49,779 nt of DNA from Acidobacteriota bacterium. GTDB taxonomy: Bacteria; Acidobacteriota; JAAYUB01; JAMOQF01. The translations under genes and the position numbers were made by a program. The notes under the pieces were generated by a model. The model saw only the letters and a program-made list of their open reading frames with translations, had not been told where the DNA came from and ran no database searches. Below are positions 8,201-17,439 of the stretch, one piece after another; positions within the stretch are counted from its first letter, which is position 1; every line of letters begins with the position of its first letter. The DNA lies in contig JAMOQF010000096.1 in NCBI GenBank assembly GCA_027064125.1, positions 1 to 49,779 on the forward strand, written 5' to 3'.

Positions 8201-8419
8201 AAGAACTGTAGCAACCTTTGTCTCCACATCCTTTGCCGTGGCACCGGGATATGGTACAATTATATCAATCATGGGAACCTGAATCTGGGGGTCCTCTTCC
8301 CTGGGAGTATTATAAATGGCAAAAATTCCAAGTAAAATAAGTGCGGCAATAATAATGGGAGTCAACTTTGACTCCATAAAAAAACCGCCTATTCTTCCTG
8401 CAATCCCTATGCGGGTCAT
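5222..8419 (-). CDS. RND-family efflux permease
   Basis: A 1065-residue inner-membrane proton-driven pump with the full RND arrangement: TM1 (~19-36), a large periplasmic loop, TM2-TM6 from ~358, a second periplasmic loop, and TM8-TM12 near the C-terminus. The paired acidic residues of TM4 are present as D423/D424 (VVDDSIIIVEN). The TM10 position that is Lys in AcrB is Arg here (GIVVRNSVLL, about R976), a substitution that keeps the charge. It would form a tripartite complex with the adaptor and TolC encoded just upstream. The ATG overlaps the adaptor stop by 4 bases and has GGAGGTGAG upstream. Substrate (drug, solvent or metal) cannot be assigned; the Met-rich metal relay of CusA was not recognised. 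Confidence 0.95.
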   Translation of the reverse strand: MTRIGIAGRIGGFFMESKLTPIIIAALILLGIFAIYNTPREEDPQIQVPMIDIIVPYPGATAKDVETKVATVLERKMWEIPGVEYVYSTSMPGMALITVRFYVNEDEERSLVKLYNKMMYNMNLMPKGAMFPLVRSRSIDDVPILALTLWSKDLGSYELRRIAAEVRNKIKSINNISMVDLYGGEPRKLRIILDPKKVAAYHLSLMQITGYLMQQNFALTSGKFEKLNREIVVKTGPFISSKRDLENLIVGIYRGNPIYLRNVAEIKDGPQEPSNYVFIGLGPEYSKKGMKKADPKRYEYPAVTLGVSKRKGSDAFKIANKVIEKVNELKGIIIPDNVNVTVTRNYGDTANEKVNELILHLIWSIIIVVLVVFFTMGIRTAFIVFISVPCTFAITLFIYYLHGYTLNRVTLFALIFVTGIVVDDSIIIVENIFRHFSMQKLPKRDAAITAISEVGNPTILATFTVIVSLLPMAFVRGLMGPYMRPMPVGASVAVLFSLFIALSATPWLSFHILKYGEEEEPYDLYKTRTYKIYDKYLRPMLLSASKRLTFLAVVVILLLASASMFLFKAVIVKMLPFDNKSEFQVIIDMPEGTTLERTLQVAQDMGEYLRTVSEVTDYEIYAGIAAPYNFNGLVRHYYLRRGSNIADIQVNLVNKHEREDQSHDIAKRVRPFLHKIGEKYGARVKVVEVPPGPPVLSTLVAEVYGPNQEARISIAKKLLNIFDHTDGVVDTDWFVEDPQVKYEFLVDREKAIQNGVSVSEVVKTLRMALNGMDVGFAHIPDEAEPVGINVRLKRSERSGVDALRNVYVLSKLGREVPLRELIKVKKETIEKSIYHKNLKPVVYVVGEVSGKEESPIYAILKMNKKIDKIKLPDGGSIEKWYTQQPWDDSKVTMKWDGEWQITYEVFRDLGLSFGAVLVLMYILVLGWFHKLPVPLIQMISIPLSLIGIVIAHMIVGAEFTATSMIGMIALAGIVVRNSVLLIDFVELRLAQGMDLKQAIIESGAVRFRPIALTSAAVITGAFVIVLDPIFKGLALSLMGGGIVSTMLTLVVIPVVYYMVYKNKYK

Positions 8420-9624
8420 CTTCTCACCTCCACTATTGCACCATCTATTATTCTATTAAAATCGGAAGAAACTATCATATCTCCGGGTATTAATCCACTC
8501 AAAATTTCAACTTCACCATCTAAATATCTTCCGGTCTTAACTATTCGCCAGTGAACAATATCTCCACTATCTACTGTATACACTCCCTCAAGTTCTCCTC
8601 TATGTATCAAGCACTTTTCAGGAATCCATATTCCTTCCTCTTCACCAAGGGGAACATATACCTTCCCAAACAAACCAGGATACAACTTATCATTGGCACC
8701 AAGTCCTATTTTTATCTGGGCTGTACGGCTTAAAGGGTCAACCGAGGGAATAATTTCATCTATCTTCCCTTCTCCCTCATATCCCGTTGAGTCTATGCGA
8801 ACCTTCACCAGATTCCCCAATTTAATTTTATGAAGTATCGATTCATCTATAGTGGCAAGCAATTGATAATCCCCTATCTTTTCTATCTGTAATAGCATCA
8901 TTCCCGGCATAGCAGTTGAACCAACATCAATAAATTTTTTAAGCACCCTTCCATCATAAGGAGCCCTTATTCTGGAATAATCAATATATGAGTTGGCCTC
9001 AAAAATTGCACTTTTTGCCTGTTTAATTTTGTCAAGAACCTGAAGTTTTTTAGCCTTAAGCGAAGCAAGGGTAGCCTCCGCCTGACCAAGACCTGCTACC
9101 GCAGCCCTCCACTTTGCCTCGACTTCATCGAATTCCTGTTTGCTGACGGATTCTTTTTTATAAAGGGCTTTAAATCTCTTATAAGTGACATCCGCCAATT
9201 TCTTCTGGGCTTTGGCTGCCTCAACTCCAAATTTTGCAGCCTCAATACCCTTTTCAATCTCTTTTAGGGCGTTTTTAGCCTCACTGTAAGCGGCTTTTGC
9301 CTGTTGTAATTTGGACTGAAAATCCCTGTCATCTATTGCAATTAATAGATCTCCTTTTTTAAAGGTATCACCCTCTTTAAAATATATTTTCTTCACCCTC
9401 CCCATAACTTTTCCAGAAATATTAGAGGAAATTCTCGCAATTACACTTCCCGTTGTCTCATAAAACTTTGTTCTTTTAACCTTTTTAATGGAAATGGTAT
9501 TTACAAAACCAAGATTTTTCCTCTTTAATTTTAAATTTCCCGGTTCAATTTTACTTGAGCAACCACCCAAAATTATTGAAAGAACCAAAACTATAAAGGT
9601 AAAATAAATTTTTTCTTTCCTCAT
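8416..9624 (-). CDS. RND membrane-fusion (periplasmic adaptor) lipoprotein
   Basis: About 402 residues starting MRKEKIYF. A signal peptide ends in a lipobox (SIILGGC), so the mature protein is lipid-anchored. Then come a barrel-sandwich/lipoyl half (GRVKKIYFKEGDTFKKGDLL), a long alanine-rich alpha-helical hairpin, the second lipoyl half (YSRIRAPYDGRVLKKFIDVGS) and beta-barrel domains. It links the RND pump to TolC. Two ATGs lie upstream, but GGAGG at 9631-9635 is 6 bases from the ATG at 9624 and only 3 from 9627, and the ATG at 9645 has no site, so 9624 is chosen. It sits between the TolC and pump genes in the operon. Confidence 0.93.
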   Translation of the reverse strand: MRKEKIYFTFIVLVLSIILGGCSSKIEPGNLKLKRKNLGFVNTISIKKVKRTKFYETTGSVIARISSNISGKVMGRVKKIYFKEGDTFKKGDLLIAIDDRDFQSKLQQAKAAYSEAKNALKEIEKGIEAAKFGVEAAKAQKKLADVTYKRFKALYKKESVSKQEFDEVEAKWRAAVAGLGQAEATLASLKAKKLQVLDKIKQAKSAIFEANSYIDYSRIRAPYDGRVLKKFIDVGSTAMPGMMLLQIEKIGDYQLLATIDESILHKIKLGNLVKVRIDSTGYEGEGKIDEIIPSVDPLSRTAQIKIGLGANDKLYPGLFGKVYVPLGEEEGIWIPEKCLIHRGELEGVYTVDSGDIVHWRIVKTGRYLDGEVEILSGLIPGDMIVSSDFNRIIDGAIVEVRR

Positions 9625-9645
9625 CATATCCCTCCAAATATCCAT

Positions 9646-10992
9646 TTATTTAAAAATGGGGCTATTTTCATTCAATATTCCGGCAGCCAATTCAAGATTT
9701 AAATACGATATGTTGTAATTATATGTGGCCATACTTAAATTGGTCCTTGCTGCCGTTAAAGAAGTTTCAGCATTTAACAGGTCAGTCACCGTTGCAAGTC
9801 CAACTTCATATCTATTTTTAACTATTCTCAAACTCTCCTCCGCCTGCTTGACCGCTTCAAAAGCAACTTCATATTGTTGATGTGCCGTCCTCATCTTTAA
9901 ATAGGCATCTTTAACCTGTAGTAAAATGTTATTTTTTAATTCCTCATACTGGGATCTATATTTCTCAAGATTCGCCCTTTCTTCAGCAATCTTTGATCCC
10001 CTATAAAAGCCATCAAACAACTTATAGGTCATGGCAACCCCGAGGATATAATTTCCCCCATTTCCCCCATTTGTTCCTTTATTATATTCAAGGGTTGAAA
10101 AAAATCCCAATGAGGGGTAATTATCACCTTTTGCTTGCTTTAACTTATTTTCTGCAATTCTAATGGCTCTTTTCATACTCAAAATTTCAGGTCTATTCTT
10201 AAGGGCTGCTTCTTCAAAAAATCCACCTGATGGCAGTTTAACCTCCATTTTTTTCAACTTATCTGCTATCTCAAAATCAGATCCTATTGCCATGGAAAGA
10301 TCCACATTTAACTTTTCTTTACTTAACCTTTCCTTATTCTCAGCATCTAAAAGTTGCCTTTTGACATCCGCAACGTAAACATTCATTCTTAAAAGATCAG
10401 ATTTAACAATCATGCCCTGTTCAAACATATTTCTCATTTTCTTCAAATTGGATTCAGCAGACTTTAGGGCAAGTTGGGCTGTCTTTAAATTCTCCTCTGC
10501 AAGTTGTATCATAAAATAATCAGAAGCAACCAAAAAGAGAAGATGCTGATACGTGCCTTCCAATTCCTTTTCCTTTATTTGTTTGTTTAGTTCAGCCATT
10601 TTATTTGCTGCCCTCACCTTTCCACCCTGCCAGATGGACTGATATAAGGTGATGCTACTTTTAAAATTATTCACCGGATCGGGTTGGTTTAATTCATTTA
10701 TATCAAAATTTTGAACACCAAATTTTTGTTGCTGAAGTAGTGTACTAAATACATAAACCGGATTGTTTCCATTTGTATACGTTTCAGAAAAGTTTAAATG
10801 GGGTAAATAAAATGAAAAGGCTTCTTTCTTTTGCTTTTTTGCTGCTTCAAGTTGATATCTGGCAGCCTTAATTCTCGGATTTTTCTCAATGGCAATTTTC
10901 ACACAGTCCTTAAGAGAAATGGTTTTAAAGGCAAAAAGAGTTGAAAATAAAAGCAGATATAGAAAAATAAAAATGATATTTCTTCTCTTCAT
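9646..10992 (-). CDS. TolC-family outer-membrane efflux protein
   Basis: 448 residues with an N-terminal signal peptide (IIFIFLYLLLFSTLFA) and the twofold TolC arrangement: ISLKDCVKIAIEKNPRIKAA at the start of the first repeat, long heptad-like helices, and the second repeat with NRPEILSMKRAIRIAENKLKQA. The tail has RYEVGLATVTDLLNAETSL, the family's usual second-half motif. It would be the outer-membrane channel of the tripartite pump. A TTG start six codons upstream is possible, but the ATG at 10992 has GGAGGGAG about 8 bases upstream and gives a clean signal peptide. It is the first gene of the efflux operon. Confidence 0.93.
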   Translation of the reverse strand: MKRRNIIFIFLYLLLFSTLFAFKTISLKDCVKIAIEKNPRIKAARYQLEAAKKQKKEAFSFYLPHLNFSETYTNGNNPVYVFSTLLQQQKFGVQNFDINELNQPDPVNNFKSSITLYQSIWQGGKVRAANKMAELNKQIKEKELEGTYQHLLFLVASDYFMIQLAEENLKTAQLALKSAESNLKKMRNMFEQGMIVKSDLLRMNVYVADVKRQLLDAENKERLSKEKLNVDLSMAIGSDFEIADKLKKMEVKLPSGGFFEEAALKNRPEILSMKRAIRIAENKLKQAKGDNYPSLGFFSTLEYNKGTNGGNGGNYILGVAMTYKLFDGFYRGSKIAEERANLEKYRSQYEELKNNILLQVKDAYLKMRTAHQQYEVAFEAVKQAEESLRIVKNRYEVGLATVTDLLNAETSLTAARTNLSMATYNYNISYLNLELAAGILNENSPIFK

Positions 10993-11052
10993 TTTCTTTG
11001 CTCCCTCCAAAAAATTTAAACCCTTGACCTGTTAAAGATTAAAGGAAATATG

Positions 11053-11078
11053 AAAAAGTTTCAAGCATCGAACTTTTT
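11053..11078. terminator. Hairpin between SGNH gene and efflux operon
   Basis: Perfect 8-bp AAAAAGTT/AACTTTTT stem with a 10-base loop overlaps the stop of the SGNH gene. On the minus strand it ends in a T run (ACTTTTTC), so it could terminate the 14930-11077 operon ahead of tolC. The rest of the 84-base gap (10993-11076) would hold the efflux promoter; a TTGAAA is visible on the minus strand but no good -10 partner. Confidence 0.45.
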
Positions 11079-12150
11079 ATTTTAACACATAAAACTTTTT
11101 TTTCAAATCCAATTTCAACCAATTCAAAACAATCTCAGAAAATCTTTTTCCAACCACCCTGTGCCCAGCCTTAGTCAGGTGAACATTGTCAAAAAAGAAT
11201 TTGTCATCTATTTTTCTTGAAAAATCTATATACACAAAAGATGGGGAACTATACTTACTCAAAATTGCATCAAATTTCTCAAAATATTTCTTATACTCTT
11301 CATATCCTTTTTTTCTAACTGGCTGTACCAGAAAAATTGCAGGAATTTTATATTTTTTCACGCAATAAACAAAATCCTTTAACATCTTCACATCTATATC
11401 CTCACTTTTTTTCAGAAGTCTCCTGATAATTACAATTTCTTCCCTTTTTCTTTCTTTAATTCCCCTTCTCTTTTTTGAAAATATCCACCTATTTTGAAGA
11501 GATGGATTAAAAAATCTTTTAAATTTGTGAAATTTCATCCCCAATCCGTCCAGGATTAGACTGGAAATGGGATAAGATTTAAAATTATTGTAGAAAAAAG
11601 AACTCAAGCAAAATTCCGTATCCACATATTTATTTTTAAAACCTTCAGGAAAAAAAGTTGAAGGAACATCTTCATACAATTCAAGCGGGGCATCTGAAGT
11701 AAAATCCCTCAACCTTTTATTGATTACTTTACTTCCAAAATTCGCAGGGGAAAGGGAAAAAAATAATAAATCTGGATTTAATTTTTTAGAAATTCCCACA
11801 AGAAATAGAAATTCGGGGGCCTGTCCTCCACCTACTGATAGATTTAGCACTTCAAATTTTCCCTTTCCAGATTCATTTAAAAAATTTTCCATCCGGGAGG
11901 AAATAATACAATCCGCATCAAATTCCTTTCCATATCCCTGACTGTTTGAAATAAATAAAATTCTAAAAACATTCTTTTTTTTGGGAGGAAAGGACTTTAC
12001 ATACTCTCTCCAGGCCCTTCTGTAATATGGATTTCTCTTTTCATTGCCAGAAAACTTCACGAAACTACCATAATATAAGTGGAAACATACCTCACCTAAA
12101 AAAAAAAGAAAGAAAAAAGATAGGAAAATATATTTTTCTCTTTTATCCAT
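11077..12150 (-). CDS. Membrane-anchored SGNH/GDSL-type hydrolase-like protein
   Basis: 357 residues with one N-terminal membrane segment (~7-27) followed by a soluble domain outside the cytoplasmic membrane. Catalytic blocks are seen as ISNSQGYG with candidate nucleophile S70 (SNS in place of GDS), NLSVGGGQ for the Gly block, and DNVHLTKAGH with D321 and H324 near the end. Families with this layout often act on acyl groups of envelope polysaccharides, but no substrate can be assigned. It starts 3 bases after the zinc-ribbon gene and is the last gene in the kinase/phosphatase operon. Confidence 0.7.
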   Translation of the reverse strand: MDKREKYIFLSFFFLFFLGEVCFHLYYGSFVKFSGNEKRNPYYRRAWREYVKSFPPKKKNVFRILFISNSQGYGKEFDADCIISSRMENFLNESGKGKFEVLNLSVGGGQAPEFLFLVGISKKLNPDLLFFSLSPANFGSKVINKRLRDFTSDAPLELYEDVPSTFFPEGFKNKYVDTEFCLSSFFYNNFKSYPISSLILDGLGMKFHKFKRFFNPSLQNRWIFSKKRRGIKERKREEIVIIRRLLKKSEDIDVKMLKDFVYCVKKYKIPAIFLVQPVRKKGYEEYKKYFEKFDAILSKYSSPSFVYIDFSRKIDDKFFFDNVHLTKAGHRVVGKRFSEIVLNWLKLDLKKKFYVLK

Positions 12151-12153
12151 GAA

Positions 12154-12546
12154 TTAAAGAAAAGGAGAATTTATCAATCTGTTTACAAGGAGCATCAACT
12201 CATCCACATCTCCAAAACCACCTATGGCATGTCCCTTACACCCTTTTCTGGTACATGCATCCACATAACCACCGGTCTTTATTTTAAGTCTAAAAAGAGG
12301 GGCTCCACAAAGGGAACACTTATTTTCGGTATTCAAATTTTCACCACAATGGGGACAATAAAAATTTGCAATCTTTCCCTCCTCTATCGGATAGGGAAGA
12401 ATAACTGAATAATCTCCAAAATAAGCAGATAATTTAATTTCACCTCTTCCCTTTCCTTCCACTTCAATAATTAGACCTATCCACTCCCCTTCATTTAAAC
12501 TTTTTTCACAGTGAGGACAAACAGCCTGAATTAACAATTTTTTCAT
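12154..12546 (-). CDS. Zinc-ribbon protein of unknown function
   Basis: A 130-residue soluble protein with four cysteine pairs: CPHC near residue 10, CPHC near 64, CSLC near 77, and a final C-x4-C (CTRKGC). The pattern indicates two or more structural zinc sites. The central part (EVEGKGRGEIKLSAYFGDY) looks like a small beta domain. No known catalytic motif is present. It lies 16 bases after the kinase/FHA gene and 3 bases before the SGNH gene. The neighbouring kinase also has a zinc ribbon of CxxC...CPNC type, so the two may share a partner. Confidence 0.6.
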   Translation of the reverse strand: MKKLLIQAVCPHCEKSLNEGEWIGLIIEVEGKGRGEIKLSAYFGDYSVILPYPIEEGKIANFYCPHCGENLNTENKCSLCGAPLFRLKIKTGGYVDACTRKGCKGHAIGGFGDVDELMLLVNRLINSPFL

Positions 12547-12562
12547 TTTTTTCCTCCAACTC

Positions 12563-14089
12563 TCATTTTTTAAAAATAAATTCCAATTTACCTATTTTAA
12601 CTATATCCCCATCCTTTAATTTATAGGTAACTCCATGCTGTAAAACATACTTATTATTAACAACCACTTTGTTTTTACTCTTTAAATCTTCAATATAAAA
12701 ATCCTCATTTAACTTTATAATCCTTGCATGCAATCTGGAAACATGACGTCCCTTGTCGTATTCGCTTAAATCTATATCGGGGAAATATCTTTTCTCTTCA
12801 TCCTTTCTCCCAATTGTTGTAATTTCTTTTACAATATTGAAAAAAACATTGCTATCTTTTAACTTCAATGTAGCACGGGGTATTTTTATAAAAGGAGAAT
12901 TTGGTTGACGTGCTCCACAGTTGGGACATATTAAATCATTTTCAGAAATGGGAAACATGCATTTACTACAATAATAACTAACCTTTTCCTTTCCCCTTTT
13001 TTCTATAAACTCTTCATTTGGCAAAAATTCATCCAAATTCTCTTCAACTTCCTTCACAAGTTCTTTAAAATGATGTTTAATTACATTTTCACTCTCCAGA
13101 GGATTTTCCACAAGAGCCTTTGCTTCCCCACTTTCATCAATGGTTTTCACAATAGTCAATAAATCATTCTCAAAAACATGATCTCTATAATATTTTTTCC
13201 AGATCTTTTCCAATTCCTTTTTAACAGCGCGAGCAGAAGAAAATCTATTTTGAGGAAGCATCTCAACACACTTTATAATCAATTTTTCCATTTCCGGGGT
13301 TATTTTAGAATTATATTCCCGAGGATATGGATGCTTTTCAAAATTGAAGATGGCAATGGGAAGTTTTTGTGGAGAAACATTGGTCAACAAATAAAAAATT
13401 GTCGCCCCGAGTGAATACAAATCACTTGCCGGTTCAAGGTGTTGCTTGTATAACTCAGGAGGAGCATAACCAGAGGTTCCAACTGTGGTCAGATTAGTTA
13501 AATTTGAAGAGAGAAATCTTGCTATACCAAAATCCACAAGATAGATTCTATCATTTTCCGTAACCATTATATTTGAAGGTTTTAAATCTCTATATATAAC
13601 AGGTGGCCTCTGTGTGTGTAAATAGTGCAAAACATCACACACCTGAACCATCAATTTTATCACACGTGGCTCGGAAAAGGGTTTGTTCAAAAGGGTCATT
13701 ATTCTATGCAAATCAAGCCCTTTAACATATTCCATTACAATATAGTAAAAATCATCTTCTTCAAAGGAATCATAAATTTTTGGGATACTTCTGAAATTTA
13801 AATTTTGAAGTAATTTCGCTTCTCTCCTGAATTCCCTGGCTATCCTATCCTTTTCTTCAGGATCTGAATAATAATCTATAATTTCTTTAATGGCACACAA
13901 CTCTTGATTGCCTTCCAGATTTTTGGCAAGATACACATATCCCATTCCGCCACCACCAAGTTTTCTGATCACCTCATACTTCCCCCTATTCCCTTTTACA
14001 ATCTGTCCAACCTTTAAAGAATATCTTCTCCAGGAAATATTTCTCTCCCTGAAAAATATATCCATTTTATCACACTCTTTCATAACCAC
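12563..14089 (-). CDS. Ser/Thr protein kinase with zinc ribbon and FHA domain
   Basis: 508 residues counted from the GTG at 14089. The kinase domain (~38-300) has the glycine loop KLGGGGMGYVY, K68 in AIKEI, the catalytic loop YRDLKPSN (166-173, Tyr in place of the usual His), DFG at 186-188 and APPE at 209-212. A zinc ribbon with Cys 374, 377, 388 and 391 follows. The C-terminal FHA domain (~410-508) has GR at 427-428 and SRLH at 451-454 for phosphothreonine binding. No membrane segment is seen, so it is a cytoplasmic kinase. The start is uncertain: GTG 14089, ATG 14083 and a later ATG (MDIFF) are all upstream of the kinase domain. The PP2C gene ends 7 bases upstream, giving a classic kinase/phosphatase pair. 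Confidence 0.93.
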   Translation of the reverse strand: MVMKECDKMDIFFRERNISWRRYSLKVGQIVKGNRGKYEVIRKLGGGGMGYVYLAKNLEGNQELCAIKEIIDYYSDPEEKDRIAREFRREAKLLQNLNFRSIPKIYDSFEEDDFYYIVMEYVKGLDLHRIMTLLNKPFSEPRVIKLMVQVCDVLHYLHTQRPPVIYRDLKPSNIMVTENDRIYLVDFGIARFLSSNLTNLTTVGTSGYAPPELYKQHLEPASDLYSLGATIFYLLTNVSPQKLPIAIFNFEKHPYPREYNSKITPEMEKLIIKCVEMLPQNRFSSARAVKKELEKIWKKYYRDHVFENDLLTIVKTIDESGEAKALVENPLESENVIKHHFKELVKEVEENLDEFLPNEEFIEKRGKEKVSYYCSKCMFPISENDLICPNCGARQPNSPFIKIPRATLKLKDSNVFFNIVKEITTIGRKDEEKRYFPDIDLSEYDKGRHVSRLHARIIKLNEDFYIEDLKSKNKVVVNNKYVLQHGVTYKLKDGDIVKIGKLEFIFKK

Positions 14090-14096
14090 ATCTCTA

Positions 14097-14930
14097 CTAA
14101 ATAATTTTTACCAGTATAACTGAAATATTGTCCTTTCCACCATTCTTATTTGCTTCAGATATCAACTTCTTTACAGCCATCCTGAGGGATCTCGACCTCT
14201 TTACTATATCATTAATCATATTTTCATTTACCATATTTGTCAAACCGTCAGAACACAATAATAAAACATCGCCCCTTTTGACTTCAAGTTGAAAGATATC
14301 TGGACTTACGAATTCCTCAGCCCCCAAACTTTTATACAAAAAATTTTTTCCGGGATGGTTTTTAGCTTCATCAACCGTTATGCTTCCAAGTTTAATCATC
14401 TGATTTACTATTGTATGATCAATAGATATCAATTTAATTCCATCCTCATTAATCAAATAAAATCTACTATCCCCTACATTGGCAACCGTAACCAGATTAT
14501 CCTCCACTATGGCACAAATTGCAGTTGCACCCATCCCAAAAAAAGCGGGATTTTGTCTTGAAAGATCTATAATTCTTTCATTTGCCCTTTTAATGGCTCT
14601 CTCAAGAATATTAGATGGATTTGTTAACATTTTCTTTTCAGGCTTTTTGGAAAAATGGTAATTATAAACTCTTTCAGGTAATTCAAAATATTTTCTATCA
14701 AACAATTTATTGTAATAATTCCTATTTACATAGGAGACTATCTCTTTAATAGCTGTCAGGGAGGCTATCTCCCCTGCATTGTGTCCACCCATGCCATCAG
14801 ATACTGCAAAAAATCCGATATACCTGCTCTTACCGTCAATTTCAGCATTTAAAACAAGGGCAGCAATACTGTCCTCATTTTTTTCTCTCTCTTTTCCTAT
14901 ATCAGTTGAAATAAAATACTCTATTCCCAT
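14097..14930 (-). CDS. PP2C-type Ser/Thr protein phosphatase
   Basis: 277 residues with the PP2C/PPM motifs in order: EKNEDS near residue 17, VSDGMGGHNAGE near 43-54 holding metal-binding Asp and Gly, ANVGDSRFYLI, CSDGLTNMV and the final GGKDNISVILV. It removes phosphate from Ser/Thr of target proteins, most likely those of the kinase encoded directly downstream. It is the first gene of its operon. The ATG at 14930 has no recognisable ribosome binding site, and a TGGTATAAT box is only 9 bases upstream, which suggests a leaderless transcript. Confidence 0.93.
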   Translation of the reverse strand: MGIEYFISTDIGKEREKNEDSIAALVLNAEIDGKSRYIGFFAVSDGMGGHNAGEIASLTAIKEIVSYVNRNYYNKLFDRKYFELPERVYNYHFSKKPEKKMLTNPSNILERAIKRANERIIDLSRQNPAFFGMGATAICAIVEDNLVTVANVGDSRFYLINEDGIKLISIDHTIVNQMIKLGSITVDEAKNHPGKNFLYKSLGAEEFVSPDIFQLEVKRGDVLLLCSDGLTNMVNENMINDIVKRSRSLRMAVKKLISEANKNGGKDNISVILVKII

Positions 14931-14939
14931 AATTAATTT

Positions 14940-14948
14940 ATTATACCA
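14940..14948 (-). promoter_or_regulatory. Extended -10 promoter for the PP2C operon
   Basis: The minus strand reads TGGTATAAT, a perfect extended -10 element; no good -35 is seen. The expected transcription start is within a few bases of the ATG at 14930. A second TATAAT on the plus strand (14965-14970) could drive serS from the same 115-base divergent gap. Confidence 0.55.
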
Positions 14949-14997
14949 GATAAAGTTTTATAAGTATAATATTGTATTTTTAACATTTTTTTTCTAA

Positions 14998-16326
<1,329 letters not shown>

Positions 16327-16338
16327 GGGGGAATACAG

Positions 16339-17439
16339 ATGGAAAATACATCTGATGTATATCTGAAAATCCTAAAAAAAGCCATTGAGAAATTACCATT
16401 AGAAAAAAAGAATACGCTGAAAAAAATAAGTAAAGAATTGAGCGACAGTTCTTCCAATTTAAAAAGAATAGTTGACATTCTAAGGGAAGAATATAGTTCA
16501 ATTTTAAATGATGAAACCCCTTCAATTCTAATTGTTGGTCCACCTAATGTGGGCAAAACTACCCTTGCCAGAGCTTTAATGGGAATAAGTAAACAGTTAA
16601 TGAAAGATTTAAAACTAAATGAGGAATTTATTGAAAAAATTTTCAAAATAACGGATACTCCCGGTTTTAAAGATTTTTATAACTTGTCAAATTGTGAAAG
16701 GATAAAGGAACTTGCAGAGGATTCTTCAACAATAATACTTGTATTTAACATAAACTATGAAATAACAGATGAATCTCTAAAATTCTATCAATTCTTAAAA
16801 GAAATAAAAGAAAATGTCATTGTTGTTTTAAACAAAATTGACAATATCAAAAGGGATGAATTATATTTAAAAGTTGCAAAAGCAGAGAAAATTTTAGGAA
16901 CCAATGTAATTCCAATTTCAGCAAGATATGACAAAAATATAAGAAAATTGTTCTCACTTTTAATAAACCAAAATTCTCAGTTAATATTTTTCTTAGCCCG
17001 TGAAATTCCTGAATTGAGAGAGAAACTTTCCAATAAATGCATAAAAAAAGCTATTTTAAACGCAATATCAATAATATCCCTGCCACTTCCAATAGAAGAT
17101 TTCTATCCACTTTTGGGATTACAAATAGCCCTTGTACTCGAAATTGCAAAAGTTTATGGAGAAGAAATAACCATTGGCAAAATAAAGGAAATTATCACTA
17201 CAATTACAGGCGGTTATATATTTAAAAAACTATTTAAATTGCTGGCAGAAATTTTTCCAAATGCTGGAAAAATTTTGAACATTGCCGTGGCAACTGCCGG
17301 TACATACGCAATTGGTAAGACATTTCAATTTTATTTTGAAAATAAAGATACAAAATCAATTGAGGACCTAAGATACATATATAATAAGGAATACAAAAAT
17401 TACACAAAAGGCTATAAGGAGGAAAAAGATGAAAATTAA
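16339..17439 (+). CDS. GTPase with C-terminal DUF697-like domain
   Basis: 366 residues. After a helical N-terminus (1-58), a complete G domain is visible: P-loop GPPNVGKT at 67-74, DTPG at 106-109, NKID at 165-168 and SAR at 194-196. The remainder has the layout of DUF697: amphipathic or membrane-seeking helices with LPLPIEDFYPLLGLQIALVLEIAKVYG and a later Gly-rich TGGYIFKKL segment. Similar GTPase-DUF697 proteins are found across bacteria and their role is unclear. Its position between serS and efp may point to ribosome or envelope function, but that is only context. The end overlaps the efp start by 11 bases. Confidence 0.82.
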   Translation: MENTSDVYLKILKKAIEKLPLEKKNTLKKISKELSDSSSNLKRIVDILREEYSSILNDETPSILIVGPPNVGKTTLARALMGISKQLMKDLKLNEEFIEKIFKITDTPGFKDFYNLSNCERIKELAEDSSTIILVFNINYEITDESLKFYQFLKEIKENVIVVLNKIDNIKRDELYLKVAKAEKILGTNVIPISARYDKNIRKLFSLLINQNSQLIFFLAREIPELREKLSNKCIKKAILNAISIISLPLPIEDFYPLLGLQIALVLEIAKVYGEEITIGKIKEIITTITGGYIFKKLFKLLAEIFPNAGKILNIAVATAGTYAIGKTFQFYFENKDTKSIEDLRYIYNKEYKNYTKGYKEEKDEN

